A DNA stretch of 64,000 bases from Corynespora cassiicola (taxonomy: Eukaryota; Ascomycota; Dothideomycetes; Pleosporales; Corynesporascaceae): NCBI GenBank assembly GCA_022059125.1, contig JAEUWY010000006.1, positions 2,480,001-2,544,000 of the forward strand, given 5' to 3'. This document shows positions 41,851-53,606 of the stretch, in pieces (position 1 is the first letter of the stretch; every line of letters starts with the position of its first letter). The position numbers were made by a program, and so were the translations under genes. The notes below the pieces were generated by a model. It saw only the letters and a list, made by a program, of their open reading frames with translations. It had not been told where the DNA came from and did no database searches.

Positions 41851-42663
41851 CTACGCAGGCGTGGCCACATCACTCACATTCCACCTCTCGGCAAACGGAT
41901 CAAAGCTCGCATCCGTCCACCTGGTGTACTCACTCGCATCCGCCACCCACTGACTAACCTCCTCTCCATAGACATCCGCCAAAAACGCATACGTCGTATC
42001 AATTGCAGCACTCACCCCACTCCCCGTCCACACATTCCCATCCCGCACCCACCGCGCCTTGCCCACGTACTCGACCCCCCGCCCGAACCCTGTCGCCCAC
42101 GCCCATGCCTTCTTGTTTGTCGTCGCCTTCCGCCCGTCTAGGACCCCGGCCCGCGCCAGGATCGTGGACCCCGTGCACACGCTGATGATGTGCTGCAGCG
42201 ACGGGTAGATTGTCTCCACGAAGGCGATTTCGCGCGATACGTTGCCGCGCGTGCCGCCGCCGCCGGGCACGAGGAGCACGTCTATGGGGGGGATGGATGC
42301 GTTTGCCCCGCCTGCGCCTGTGCTGGGGTGCGCCGAGAGGTATTCGTCAAAGGTTACGGTGGGGACGAGGTCGGCGCCAAAGTCCAGCCCCGGGAGAGGG
42401 GGGTTGGTGGTCGAGTGCGAGAGGCTGGGGGCCAGCAGGCTCAGGGTTACGCGGCCGGTGCTGTTGGTGTAGTACATGTGCAGGCCTGTGAGGACGCCGA
42501 GGGGGCCGAAGATGTCGATTGGGTCGACCGAAGGGGTGAGGAGGAGGGCGTAGTGTTTTGGGATGGAGGTTGTGTTTTGGAAAGGAGGGCGGCCATCGGA
42601 GGATTGAGCGGAGGCAAGGGAGAGGAGGAGGGGGAGGAGGGTGGTTAGGGAGAGGGTGCGCAT
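41851..42663 (-). CDS. Secreted DJ-1/PfpI (ThiJ) family protein
   Basis: Single exon, 270 residues. A signal peptide (MRTLSLTTLL to about residue 19) is unusual for the DJ-1 superfamily, but it occurs in fungal members. The core has YALLLTPSVDPIDIFGPLGVL, the PGGGGTRGN loop and the nucleophile elbow SVCTGSTILARAG with Cys163, then GVLDGRKATTNK. The D-x-FGP motif near the start is like the isonitrile hydratase/AraC-type branch. N-glycosylation sites (NTT, NST, NAS, NVS) agree with secretion. The reaction is unknown. Confidence 0.88.
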   Translation of the reverse strand: MRTLSLTTLLPLLLSLASAQSSDGRPPFQNTTSIPKHYALLLTPSVDPIDIFGPLGVLTGLHMYYTNSTGRVTLSLLAPSLSHSTTNPPLPGLDFGADLVPTVTFDEYLSAHPSTGAGGANASIPPIDVLLVPGGGGTRGNVSREIAFVETIYPSLQHIISVCTGSTILARAGVLDGRKATTNKKAWAWATGFGRGVEYVGKARWVRDGNVWTGSGVSAAIDTTYAFLADVYGEEVSQWVADASEYTRWTDASFDPFAERWNVSDVATPA

Positions 42664-44844
42664 GTTGGCTTTTCTTCTTGGGCTGGTGGGATAGAGCTAG
42701 CTTGGGCCGTTTCGAGATGGTGGATGGTGTAGGAAAATATAGATATGTCCTGGGCTCCGAACCAAGCGGTACGCCGAATAATTGTATAGACGTAAAAGTA
42801 TATCAATGCAAAAAAAGCCTACCGCATCACAAAATGGTTATTCCTCCAACTATATATATACTCCCCTCCGCCCCCATCCACCCATCTACACCCATCCTTA
42901 CAAGTTCCCACGCGCCCAAATCCGCCTCGGTCCCCGCCCAGCGAAGGATCACCATAGAAAAAAAAACCCGCCGCGCGGAACGCATCGCAACATGTCCGCC
43001 GCCCCGCCGATTGGGCCACTAGCGCTGCGCTGGGCGTAAGGCCCTCTGCGGAATTAATTTGGTGTGGATTGCAGGGCGACGACGAGCACGTTTGCGCGAG
43101 TTTTTTTTTTCGTTCCAACGGCGCAATGGCAGCTGTGCGCGACCGATGGATGCAAAGACTGATATTTGGCGTATGGGGAGAATATTAAGGTCGATTCCGC
43201 GTTCCCTCCGGACGCGCATCTATGCCGGGCCTGGATGTGAGGTCCCTGGGCACGAAGGATGGCCGGGAGCTAGTGCGCGTCGAGCGCGCGAGGGAGCTGA
43301 TGAAACGGCCCGGGGGAGATCAAAGTAAAGTGCTTACGGCGACCCCGTGGGTTGTGCTGCGCTACGGGCTTGTTCCAGCCTTGCGCCTGGCATGCTTCGC
43401 GCGAGTAGACGTCTGGGCGTGTTGCCGGGCGGACATGGTGCAAAGTCGCGGACCGGGAGTAGATGGTATGACCCGTTTCGTACGATAGGGCTTGGCGGGG
43501 CGATGGACCATGTGAATTGGGTTCAAAAAGTGATGGGCTGGGTTTGCATGTCACACGGGACTTTCGAATTTGAGGGACAGCTTTTTGGTCATGATTGAAT
43601 AGTGTCATGCCTAAGCTACTGGTACCTAGGTATATAAACCCTCCTCGAGCGCCGCTCCTACCCCTTTCTTTACTACACGGCGTTCTTGTTATCTTACCAA
43701 AACAGATATGATTTTCAATATCTAATATGGCCGCCTGTCATTGGGGATAGCTTCCCTGTGAAATCAATGTTCGATGGAGAACGCTTCTGGAGCTGGGAGA
43801 CAAAAGAAACGACTACAAAAGTTCAACGAGAAAATCCTCTAAAACTCTTGCCCTTAAGTTATATGTCGGCGAAAGAAAACAGAACGACATCCAGAAAGCA
43901 TGACAAGGGGTCTTGTTTCTCTTTGACACAGTCTACTTCGAAAACATGACATCAAATTATCTCACAGGTACTTGCTCCGCCGGGGAAAGTTACAGAGTGA
44001 CTTTTTTTTATTACAAAAATACAAAAAGATGTACACTGCAACAATGCATGTTGTGTTGGAACAGATAGAAATGACATTATCTCCTATGACCGACCCTAGG
44101 AAAGACCATTTGAACAGAAAGCTCGCTTAGACCATTCTTGAGAGATTGGGAAAATCATCAAGTGCCTGGAGCGATAAGTCTTTTTACTCACTACGAGTAG
44201 AAACTCTTCATGTCGACCTCATGTGTCGGGCTCCTCAAAAGAAAGATTTCAGAGCACCGAAAATGCTTGAAACAACCCGCGGGAAAAGTATTAGCGACTG
44301 AACTTCGCTATAGATAAGATATGTTCTCTACAAGTACACCTCACTCATAATGACCAAAATATATCATGTGTGCCTACCACACGCTTCGACATCTGCTCAT
44401 ACGCAAAGCTATATTGGTACAAGTCAACAACAGATAACAACACGACATGTCATGATTAAGACCGCACAACGTTAAAATATCCTCTATTAGGTCTAGTAAC
44501 TGGTAATAAAGTCACGCAGGTAGGACAAATTTAAGCAGTGTCTCACCATGCAGCAAGCTACTCTATGTGACTGTGAGATGTATAGATTTCCTACCTCCGA
44601 CGATCACAGCTTTTCGAAGTATCCATTCTTTACTGAATAAAAATTAAATTCAATAGCATAAATGAAAAGCTGAATGATTTTCGTAGAATAAAAGGCTACA
44701 ACAAAGTTGCATTAAGTCGTAAAAATCAAAAAGGTTTTCACTTGATGATGCCAACCATCACCAACACCAACACCGCGCGCGGACTAGCCGTTTCGAAAAC
44801 TTCATTATGCATTCATGGCGTTATTTATATGATGAATGCAGATA
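42664..44844. other. 2.2-kb gap without a supported gene
   Basis: The left part is GC-rich and holds the DJ-1 promoter. The right part (about 43.9-44.8 kb) is AT-rich. At 43631-43639 a TATATAAA element is followed by a pyrimidine-rich stretch, resembling a promoter, but the ATG after it opens only a very short frame. Perhaps a relic promoter. No transposon ends are seen. Confidence 0.45.
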
Positions 44845-46037
44845 TTATGCAACACCTGCGATCATAACCTTGAAGACATCTTGCCTGCCTGCCTTCACTA
44901 GCTCAAAAGCAGCCTCAGCATCTTCAAATTTGTATCGGTTAGTGATCAACTTCTTCACCGAGATTTTCCCGCTTGATATCAACTCAATAGCTGCAGGATA
45001 GCATCCAGTCGTGTAACGAATGGATCCTTGTAGTCTCAACCCCTTTGTACATACCGCGGTGATAGGGAATAGAACGTTTTCTTTGCCCATCCCCGCCTGC
45101 ACCATCGTAGCACCCTTCTTTGCGGCAAAAACGCCCAGTTGAACACAAGCCTCTGCCCCGGAGCATTCCAGAACAACATCGGGGCCATCCCCAAACCCAC
45201 AAGCCTCATTCAACTGCGCAGCCATCTTCTCTGCATGTGCCACGGCATCTGTGTCCAAATCCGGCTGCGAAGGGGCGAAAACAGCATCCGCGCCGTAAGA
45301 CCTCGCCACATCCAATCTAGACTGAACCACATCGACACCAACCACCCTGCTCGCACCCCAGCCCTTCGCAACCGCCTGGCAGAGAACACCGATGGGACCG
45401 CACCCGAGAACCAGCACCGTTTGATGGGCGCGAAGATCGGCTTGCTTGCATATGGCGACAGCGACCGAAACGGGCTCCACCATGGCGCCTTCTTCAAGAT
45501 CCATGTTTTCGGGAAGCTTGTAGCAGAAGTCGGCGTCGTTATTGTAGTATTTGGCCAGGGTTCCGTCGTATGGAGGCGTAGCCGCAAATATGGTGTCGCC
45601 GCAGAGGTGGTATGATCCTTTTCGGCAGTAATTGCAGCGCCGACAGGGGATTCCGGGCTCGAGGGCGACTTTGTCCCCTGGCTTGAGGTTCTTCACTTGG
45701 GCGCCAACTTCAACGACCATTCCAGACGATTCATGCCCGAGGACCATTGGGCCGGTGAGAACGAATTCGCCGATTCTTCCTCGCTGCCAGTAATGTACCT
45801 ATATGCAAAGTCAGCCGTGACATGTCAGGCGATAGAAGTGGCTAATGCTACATCGCTACCACATATTCCCGTCTGCGCAATGTGTACGATAACATCATAA
45901 TCATGTCGAAGCTTCGGTTTGGGTCTATCTTCAAAGGCGACTTCTTTGACGGCCTTGAGCACGAACGATGGATTCTGGCCCTTGGATTACGTCAGTGAAT
46001 ATGGCAAGAGTTGGCTTAAGGTGCTGCATACACTCAT
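44845..46037 (-). CDS. Xylitol dehydrogenase (D-xylulose reductase)
   Basis: Three exons: 46037-46032 (only ATGAGT), 45974-45852 and 45798-44845, with introns of 57 and 53 bp; 360 residues. NAD-dependent oxidation of xylitol to D-xylulose in pentose catabolism. Zinc-dependent medium-chain dehydrogenase features are [11 protein letters not shown] (catalytic Zn Cys), [11 protein letters not shown], the four-Cys structural zinc lobe [15 protein letters not shown], and the coenzyme motif [21 protein letters not shown] with Asp at the end of the next strand (VGVDV), selecting NAD. The start MSNPSFVLK fits family N-termini and depends on the 6-nt first exon. Sorbitol dehydrogenase is the main alternative. 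Confidence 0.88.
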
Positions 46038-46629
46038 GATGTCAATTATGATCGCTACCAACGCTTTAGTGAAATTCGGTCAGGTTTTTTCTACTTGGCC
46101 TTTGTCTTATGTTGTCATTGCGGCAGGAATGTTGCCTCTGGTAGCGATAGAGCCGTTCTAGTCGTCTTGCGGAGCCTTCCCCGCACGACGACCCACCCTA
46201 TAACGGAGAGAACCGCTATAGCCGAGCAAAGCAAGATACCGCCCTGGAGAACGACAACAGTTCACAGCCAACCGAGATTGAGCATAAAACAGTGACAAGC
46301 GCCCTCAGAGAACAATACGAAGCCGCCGGGATGATCGATGGTATATACTCTTCGAACATTCCCTTGGCGCTTACTGCTCACAAGATTACAGGCCAATTAG
46401 GAGATGATGCACATGATGGGACCTGTGCCGCATAAACAAAACGTACCTAATGTTCCTGTTTGAGCGACAAGACGTCTGTGCTGTACCAAGGGGCGGGTGT
46501 AATTGCTTTCATATAATAATACTACCATCACTCTCTCGCAGACCCAGCAGCTGCTGCATGTTGAGACAGTCATTTCTATTCCCTAGCCACAGGCATTGCA
46601 GATAATTTTACAGTTTATCTTGCCTTATT
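46038..46629. other. Promoter region with a possible short coding relic
   Basis: Upstream of xylitol dehydrogenase. On the plus strand about 46157-46340 reads RLAEPSPHDDPPYNGENRYS and on through TEIEHKTVTSALREQYEAAG in one frame, followed by GTATAT and a possible ACAG acceptor at about 46392. It looks like the tail of some protein, but the upstream frame is closed by a TAG and nothing joins it. Probably a relic or chance. Confidence 0.3.
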
Positions 46630-48337
46630 ATGATCATCTTTACAGTCACAAAAACTCTGCCTGCTCTCGCAGCGCAAGCCTCGATAGGCGCTCTATTGAT
46701 ATGGCTGATTTGGTATACTTGGCGGTTCATTATTACACCCAAGATGTACCCAGACCGACCGAAAGAGCTACCATACTTGATACCCTGTAAGATGTATGCC
46801 AGTGCCTGTGTTGTTCTACATAAGCTCATAAAACCATAGACTTTGGCCATATTCGATCGCTCTTCACCAGTTCCAGTTCCTTATTCACTAAGGGAAAGTA
46901 TGTCATACAGCAATCCGCCTAGAATAAACAGCCGCAACAGGCTTATACGTACTAGGTTGCAATTTGGTGGAGATATATGGATATGTACCCTGCTGGGAAA
47001 GCCTGTGTATGTCGTTGCTTCCGCAAAAGATGTTCAGACCGTTTATAAGATACCCAAAATCTTGTCTCGAGACGAGTTTATCAAAGGTGTCTTTGAGGAA
47101 GGTGGTGTTGATCAAGACATACAAGATAGACTTTTCAATCTTTCATCCACCGGTGAGGGTAGCTGGGCAACCCGCACAGTCCAATATTGGAAGTTACAGC
47201 TGAACCCTGGCGAAAAATTGGAAGCTATCCAAAAGGAACTATTCACTCTGATTGACGATGCCTTATCGTGGGAAAGACTAAGCGAACACATGATTGGAGA
47301 AAAAGAGAAGGGCACCAAATCAGTTCTGTTGTATGCATTCACCGGAAACGTTCTCATCCATGCACAGGTCAAAGTGTTTTTCGATGAATCAATATACGAG
47401 ATCCGACCTGGTCTTGTGAGGATGTTCCAGCGATATGAAGAAGAAGTATGGAGACTGGGCATGGGTATTCCGAACTTTCTCGCCAGCGGCTTTCTTTCTT
47501 TGCATCATGAGCTCAAGCAAGCCATGGTTAATTATGTCGAGCAACCTGCAGAGAAACGTTCCAGGTAGTCTTGGATAATCCATAAGATCGATGATGAAAT
47601 GAGAAAGATGGATGTGAGTTCATACCAGAGAGGTTGCGTTCTCTTCACTTTCTTCCACGTGTAAGTATTTATACCTATGCAAACATAATATTAGTCACAG
47701 ATCTAACCATTGTAGCATGAATGCCAACACATAAAAATTGGCCTTTTGGACTCTTGCGTATACTTTATTCCATGATTCTTCCCTTTTGGATGACATTCGA
47801 GCTGAGAGCACACCCACTTTCAAAGACGGAAAAGACAAAAGCCCTGATTTCATGTATTTGACTACTTCATGCCCACTTCTAGCATCTATTTGCGAAGAAG
47901 CGTTGCGACTTACGAATGATGCAGTAGGGATCCGCTACAGTAAAGAAGAGGCAACTATCAGAGGAAAAAGACTCGAAGCGGGTCGCAGGTTAATGATGCC
48001 TTTTCGGCCCATGCACTTCGACACTGCAATATTCGGCAATGATTCAGCTTCATTCAACCCAAAGTGCTTTCTAGACGACAAGAATCTTATCAAAAATAAG
48101 GCTTATAGGCCATTTGGGGGTGCGCTTAATTACTGTCCTGGCCGATTTATTGCACGGAGAGAGGTCTATGTTTTCGTAGCAATCATGCTGATAAGATTTG
48201 AAATTTCTGTGGCAGAGAGATACAAGGAAGAAAAATCTCAAAGGCTTCCGACCGTGAATGACTCTGTTGTCACAGGTGGCCAGCTATCTCCAGTCAAGGG
48301 GGAAGACCTGCTGATTAACGTGCGGCCTGCGAGGTAG
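46630..48337 (+). pseudogene. Cytochrome P450 with two nonsense codons
   Basis: Four exons (46630-46786, 46840-46897, 46941-47660, 47716-48337) join in phase to 519 codons, a full-length fungal P450. Features in order are an N-terminal membrane anchor (ALLIWLIWYTW), PYFGHIRSLF across the first junction, an I-helix NANT region after the third intron, EEALRL (ExxR), and the heme loop YRPFGGALNYCPGRFIA with the Cys ligand. TAG at 47566-47568 and TAA at 47732-47734 break the frame. The second falls in the conserved NANTxKLAFW segment, so it cannot be an intron artefact. All splice sites and phases remain intact. I infer recent inactivation. The closest type appears to be the CYP7/prostacyclin-synthase-like fungal group. 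The fourth position of the heme motif is Ala rather than Gly. Confidence 0.85.
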
Positions 48338-51300
48338 TTAACGTATCTTTACCACCTGTTATTCCATGTCCTTGTTATACTTTTCCAATTCCAAAGGTTT
48401 TTATCTTACGGTATATGATAGAGCTGCAGTGTGACTAAAACAACAGAAGGCAAAACTGTTTGAGTGTGGGACCGGTATGAGAACATCATGGCCAAAATGA
48501 TCGACCAAAAGCCTCCGAAACATTATTAACAGAATTCTCGATCGCAGCTTGTACAATCCCTGAGGAAAAAGAAATTTATATCGGCTTTAGTGTACACGTT
48601 CGATGGCTCCAGGGGAATACTCAGTCAGATGCCTATTTCCGCGAAAATTTGATCATTCTTGTGGCGTGTTCCAATGTCTCAAAATCTTTTCATTTGGAGG
48701 GTCATTTATTGACATGTTTATATCGAAATTCATGCGCAAGATTGTTATCACTGATTCCAAGCATTAGACTAGCTGTTTTTATCAAAAACCTTTAGTCAGA
48801 CCCGCCAGCATGTTTCTCTCACTAATTTGCGACCCCGACCTATAGGGATAGATTAGAATAAAGACTTCAAATCAATCTTATGGCCTTGAAAATGGACGAT
48901 AGTAGTTATCAGCTCGCCTTCGGACATTAGGACACATTCAAGCTTCCTCCCCATCTTCCTTCGCATCACGAAAATGGCAAAATTATGGTATTTTACAGGT
49001 CTATGTATCCTTTGTAGACAAAAAAAAACAAAAAAAACTCCCTTCATTCCCTGCTAGGAGACTTTCTCTAATTTTATGACTTAACAGAATCAACACCGAG
49101 TTTCCCAATCTGTCTTAATTGTCTGCATTCCTGCTCCACGACGAATTAAAAATTCTATAAGAATATTAATTAATAATTGACTGGATTGAATGGGAACTAT
49201 AAATGCTAAATGTCAAAGGATAGAAGCAAGGTTTCCTTTCTGTCAAAGAGTCAAAAAAAGCTCTCGGTTGCTTTCCGATGAGGAACACCGATCTGTGTTG
49301 TTTACGGAGAGGAGAAATTTAGGAGCGTTCTATATCAAAATTTATTGGGCCAGGAGCTTTTATATTGTAGAACGCAACATCTCACCGATCCATGGGCCAC
49401 TTACATCAAACAGTCAGGGTATGGCTGGTTGCATAAGCCGGGGGGAAAGAAATCCAATAAACTCTATGCGAAATGTAGGACAACCGTATCTGATAACGCA
49501 CTGGTATATAAAATCACCTTCAGTTCTAATCAATATTACCCTTATTTCTTTAGCGGAAAACACTTCTAACCAAGAAACTGTGGCTGCGTTCGACATTTTT
49601 CTGATGCCTACATCCTATCTAAAATATCTGGAAACAAAGCTGATGTATTCTTAATAACAAAAACCTCCCTCAAACAAGTATCTTACGACATCTAAGATAT
49701 TGATCTATAATTACATGTTCCAATAGAGCAAAAGCGCGGGCGAAATAAAAAATGAGGGAATATATCCTAGAGCTCAGCTTTTCAGCACTACTATTAGTAC
49801 ATCGGACCGCAGCAAGCGCCTGAATCAATGTCTACAACTATCGATACATCATGGGCACCAGATCACGAAGGCAATACTGAAAAGTGTGGCATCTTAGCTA
49901 TATTTGCGCAGATGAAGGGTATGAAAATCATGTCTCCGCATTTTAGACGGAGTGCGTTAAAAGAAGATAACATCTACGAGATGCTAAAGTGGAAACTAAA
50001 AGTTTCCGAAATGCAATCTATGTGCATGAAGTCACAATAACACACCTCATTCAAGATACCAAAGCCGCTACAATATGAATCAAACTCCCATTTATACATC
50101 GCATACCTTTATAGGCATCGATCAAAAACATAGCCAAGATACGCTGAAACGAAAGTGCGGTCCGAAAATCGAGAGACTGTTGACGTATGAAAAGAGGCTC
50201 TTAATAAGAAAAGGTTTATTCTTCAGGTATTGAGAAAATCTGCAAATATCTTAAAGACCCAGGCTATTCAGCATATGTGTGTGAGAGAGACTACAACGAA
50301 CTACAACGACAATGCTACGGACTACGCGGAGTAGTCAACAGCGCATACTTCAGAGAATCCCACACACGTCAGTTATGGGCTAAGTTCCTTTGTGAAGATA
50401 AGAGCCCAAAGCTTTTCCGTGACTAAAACAATGATTCACCTCTTCATGTGAGAAAAATTCATTAGTCTGACTTGCTTTCGCACGGGTCCTTGCTCCTTGG
50501 ACAGCTAGAGCGCTCCTGTTCTTAAAATTCCGAACAGCCCAATACCAATGTTCATGTTCATATAAAGCGAAACTAACCAGCTCATGGACAAGTTCCATGC
50601 AAGCAGGGATTTCGAAACTGCGGAAGAACGCGATATATGAGTTGATTTACCCCTAATCACATCAATGCGCCTGATTCGAAATTTTTTCGATACTTTATAT
50701 TGATGAAACATTTATTATTTCGCCATAGAGCGAAAAATAGAGACGCCTATATCCGTGTTGTACGGAGTTTTCAGAAGCCATACTACATACCTCAGATTGA
50801 AATTATCAAGTCAACAAATCTGTATGGAAACTTGTGCGCCGATTTCCTCTTTCTGAAACGAAAAACATCAGTTTTCCGTATTCATTTCGCTATCGAAATG
50901 TCACCAGAGCAACGCCTATCGAAATATTCGTGGATACATGACGATATGTGTGAATCATGTTGTCTTTTAGGAAGTCATTCAAGCCGATGAAAAAGAATTT
51001 CATGTTGCGGCTGCTCAAAAGAATTCAGCTCGTGGAGAATGAGAGGTAAACAACGATAATAAAACACGACGAGAAGACATGCAGTTGCGCGACATCGACT
51101 TTGAGGCGCAGCAGTCAATCTTGAAGGATTTAGTCTGGTATTTCTCTGGGAATTAGGGAGCCACGATGAATATAATGGAGGATAGGCTAAAACTGGTGTA
51201 ACGTTTCGGACATGCTTCAAAGTTAAGTAGCAGAGAGAGGATAATTTAAAGAGACAATAAAGAGATTCATCGACGAACATCAGGAGACATTTTCAAAATC

Positions 51301-52461
51301 ATAGTGCTGTTTTCTTGTAATGGGCCATGTTCGGAGGAACCCTTCCACTGAAGCGCCGTCTAGCATTAGGTATACAAATGCCAACAGAGGAATAATATGT
51401 GGAGGCTCGAGGTACAAAACCTACAGTGAATACGGAAATCGCAGCTTTTCTGAAGATTCAAAGACAAGAACAGTATAGCTACTTTTGATAAACATGGCAC
51501 TGGCACGATTTATGCTGCACATGCAGACCAAAAAATACGGGGAACATATTCATGTGCGAAGATCCAAAAGGAATGATACTGGACTAATGGGGAGTGCGAC
51601 CACTAAAATGCACCGAATAAAATCAAATGTTGCGCCAGTAATGACTTCCGAAAAGCCACCCACGTACTTAAAAAGAGCGAAAAGGCGTCCTTAATGACTA
51701 CATGTTGGTAGTGAGGGTTCGAGAAACGACAGGCAAAACCTACCATGCTCAGCCTCCAGAGGAACTTGTTACTTCAAAGATTATCCACAAAGGCTTGATG
51801 AGAATTGGGAAAAAAATCCTACGAAAAAATCATTTTGTGGTACAGAAACATGTCTTTTTGGGATTCTAATACGGACAATGGAGCCAATATGAGACCGACA
51901 TCTTGAGTTCTTAACATCCGACAGTCCTTCAATTGATGCTGTTGTGCACGAGCATCTATAAAAGACGGAACCATCGCGCCATGGAGTAGCTGAATGGCGA
52001 GATAAGGTCCACCAAAGATGCAAAGGTGCACTTGTGGGTCGAGTTGGGGTTTCTCTAAGAATGGATGATCAAAAGACCATGAGAAAATCACGGATGGGAG
52101 AATGTGCCCTGGGTCCTGCAAAGATCCAAAAGTCAATACCCCATAACCATGAAGGCGGGAGACCGCAATCTGGTGTTCATTGACTCAATAATTCTGATAG
52201 GGTTTGAATGTCTCCATCAAACGGCCTGTTCACTCGTAAAGATTGTTACCCGCCTCAACGGTCACCACTTCACAGTGATGATGAAGCTCACCACGCACTC
52301 CCCTTGGTGAGCCAGAAAAAGGAACCGACCATCCGGTCCATGAATTTTTGCCTTGGGAATCATTCCGCCAAAAACAGCCGAACCCCCTCGGTCTAATCTA
52401 CACTGAAAATACACGTCTAGTATACAATCATCACGTTCTCCTCTATGCCCCATCCTCGTCC
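48338..52461. other. 4.1-kb AT-rich region without a gene
   Basis: Short frames only (the longest, 49190-49654, has 154 codons and no family features). The composition is clearly richer in A and T than the coding regions either side, with long A/T runs (for example 49020-49037). A short GAACTACAACGA-type duplication is at about 50295-50310. I could find no terminal repeats, integrase or transposase signatures. It may be old, mutated repeat DNA. Confidence 0.5.
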
Positions 52462-53310
52462 TCAAGGATGAAGCGCCGCACCGCCCAACGCCTTTTGTCC
52501 CTCCCGGCTCTGCGGCACAGAGTCCTGCACCTCTTCCAGGGCATTGTTGAACTCGGCCTCGCTCAGCTCGGGCTCGGCGGGCTGCGAGCCCGAGAACATT
52601 TGCGCGCGCATCTGTTGCTCGTCCTCGATCTGCTTGGCGGCCCACTCCTTCCAGCCCTCCCAGGCGCGGTCCTCGAGCTGCATGCCGACCTCGAGCGGGC
52701 CTGGGCCAAAGTAGGCGCCCACGTGCAGGGCCTCTTCCTTGGCGACGCGCCGCTGCAGCTCCTCGAGGTGTCGGTAGTGGTAGAATTCTTTGCGGGCGGC
52801 GTCGTAGGCGGCGGCCTTGGGGAGCTTCTTGTTCTGCATGAGCCAGAGCTGGCGCTGGACGACGCTGGAGGGGGACGTTAGCATTACTTCATGTATTCGC
52901 CGTCACGTGACCTCGCATCAGGCTCAAGCAGGGTGCCCAGGACCGACTCACCTTTCCCCGTCCAGGGCCTTGCCCGGCTGCACAATCTTGCTCCAGTCGT
53001 AGTTTTTCGCGTCGTTTCCGCTGTCCTCGACCACCATGCGCGGGCGGGCCAGCTCCCAGGGGTGGTCGCCAAAGAAGTCGTTGCGCAGCTTGTCCTCGGG
53101 GTAGACAATGGGCAGCGGCTGGAAGAGCTTGCTGGGCCGCTTGGTGCCGCGGGTGCGGGGGGTGCGCTGGAGGGGGCGGGCGAGGGCTTCGCTGGGGGGG
53201 ATGTCGCCGACGATGCTGTACCACTGGGGGAGTTGGCTGTTGCGGCGCGTGTCGAAGAGGGCCTTGGCCGTCTGGCGGACGCGCAGCGGGCGGAAGTCGT
53301 AGCGGCCCAT
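52462..53310 (-). CDS. Mitochondrial ribosomal protein mS23 (RSM25)
   Basis: Two exons (53310-52952, 52864-52462), 87-bp intron, 253 residues. A subunit of the mitochondrial small ribosomal subunit. The N-terminus MGRYDFRPLRVRQTA matches fungal RSM25 proteins and serves as targeting and rRNA-contact region. Next come PQWYSIVGDIPPSE, LFQPLPIVYPEDKLRNDFF, DHPWELARPRMVVE and, after the intron, VQRQLWLMQNKKLPKAAAYD with an EFYHYRHLEE segment. The C-terminal tail is acidic. The frame extends upstream of 53310, but the conserved start is this ATG. Confidence 0.92.
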
Positions 53311-53606
53311 GGCGGAGGGGATGGGCTGGGAGCTGAGGGCTGGAGGTGGTGATGCTGGCCGTGGTGTTGAATATCCAGCGGCGGAGAAAAGATCGGAGTC
53401 GGAGGCGGAAACGGAACTTGCCGCGGCCGCCCTGGCCCTGCAAAGTTTCAACGACGCGACCAACGGCCATCGCCAACCCTCGCTCAATTGATTCCTCGCT
53501 CCTCCCCCGCCCACCTCCTCCGCCGTCGCGTCAATGGCTTCGTTCTGAGGGCTCCTCGATGGATTGCTTGACGGGGCTCCGCTGACACCATGATCGCCCT
53601 CGTCTC
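53311..53606. promoter_or_regulatory. Bidirectional promoter of two mitochondrial genes
   Basis: Only 296 bp separate the start codons of RSM25 (minus) and a PPR protein (plus). The segment is GC-rich, with no clear TATA element. An out-of-frame ATG at 53590, 17 nt before the PPR start, opens a short overlapping uORF. Confidence 0.6.

Noticed and set aside
49190..49654. Plus-strand frame of 154 codons in the AT-rich island, considered as a transposon remnant
   Set aside because: No transposase, reverse transcriptase or integrase motif, and no terminal repeats that I could see.
50270..50340. Possible CRISPR-like or satellite repeat (ACTACAACGA units)
   Set aside because: Only two short imperfect copies; no regular spacing.
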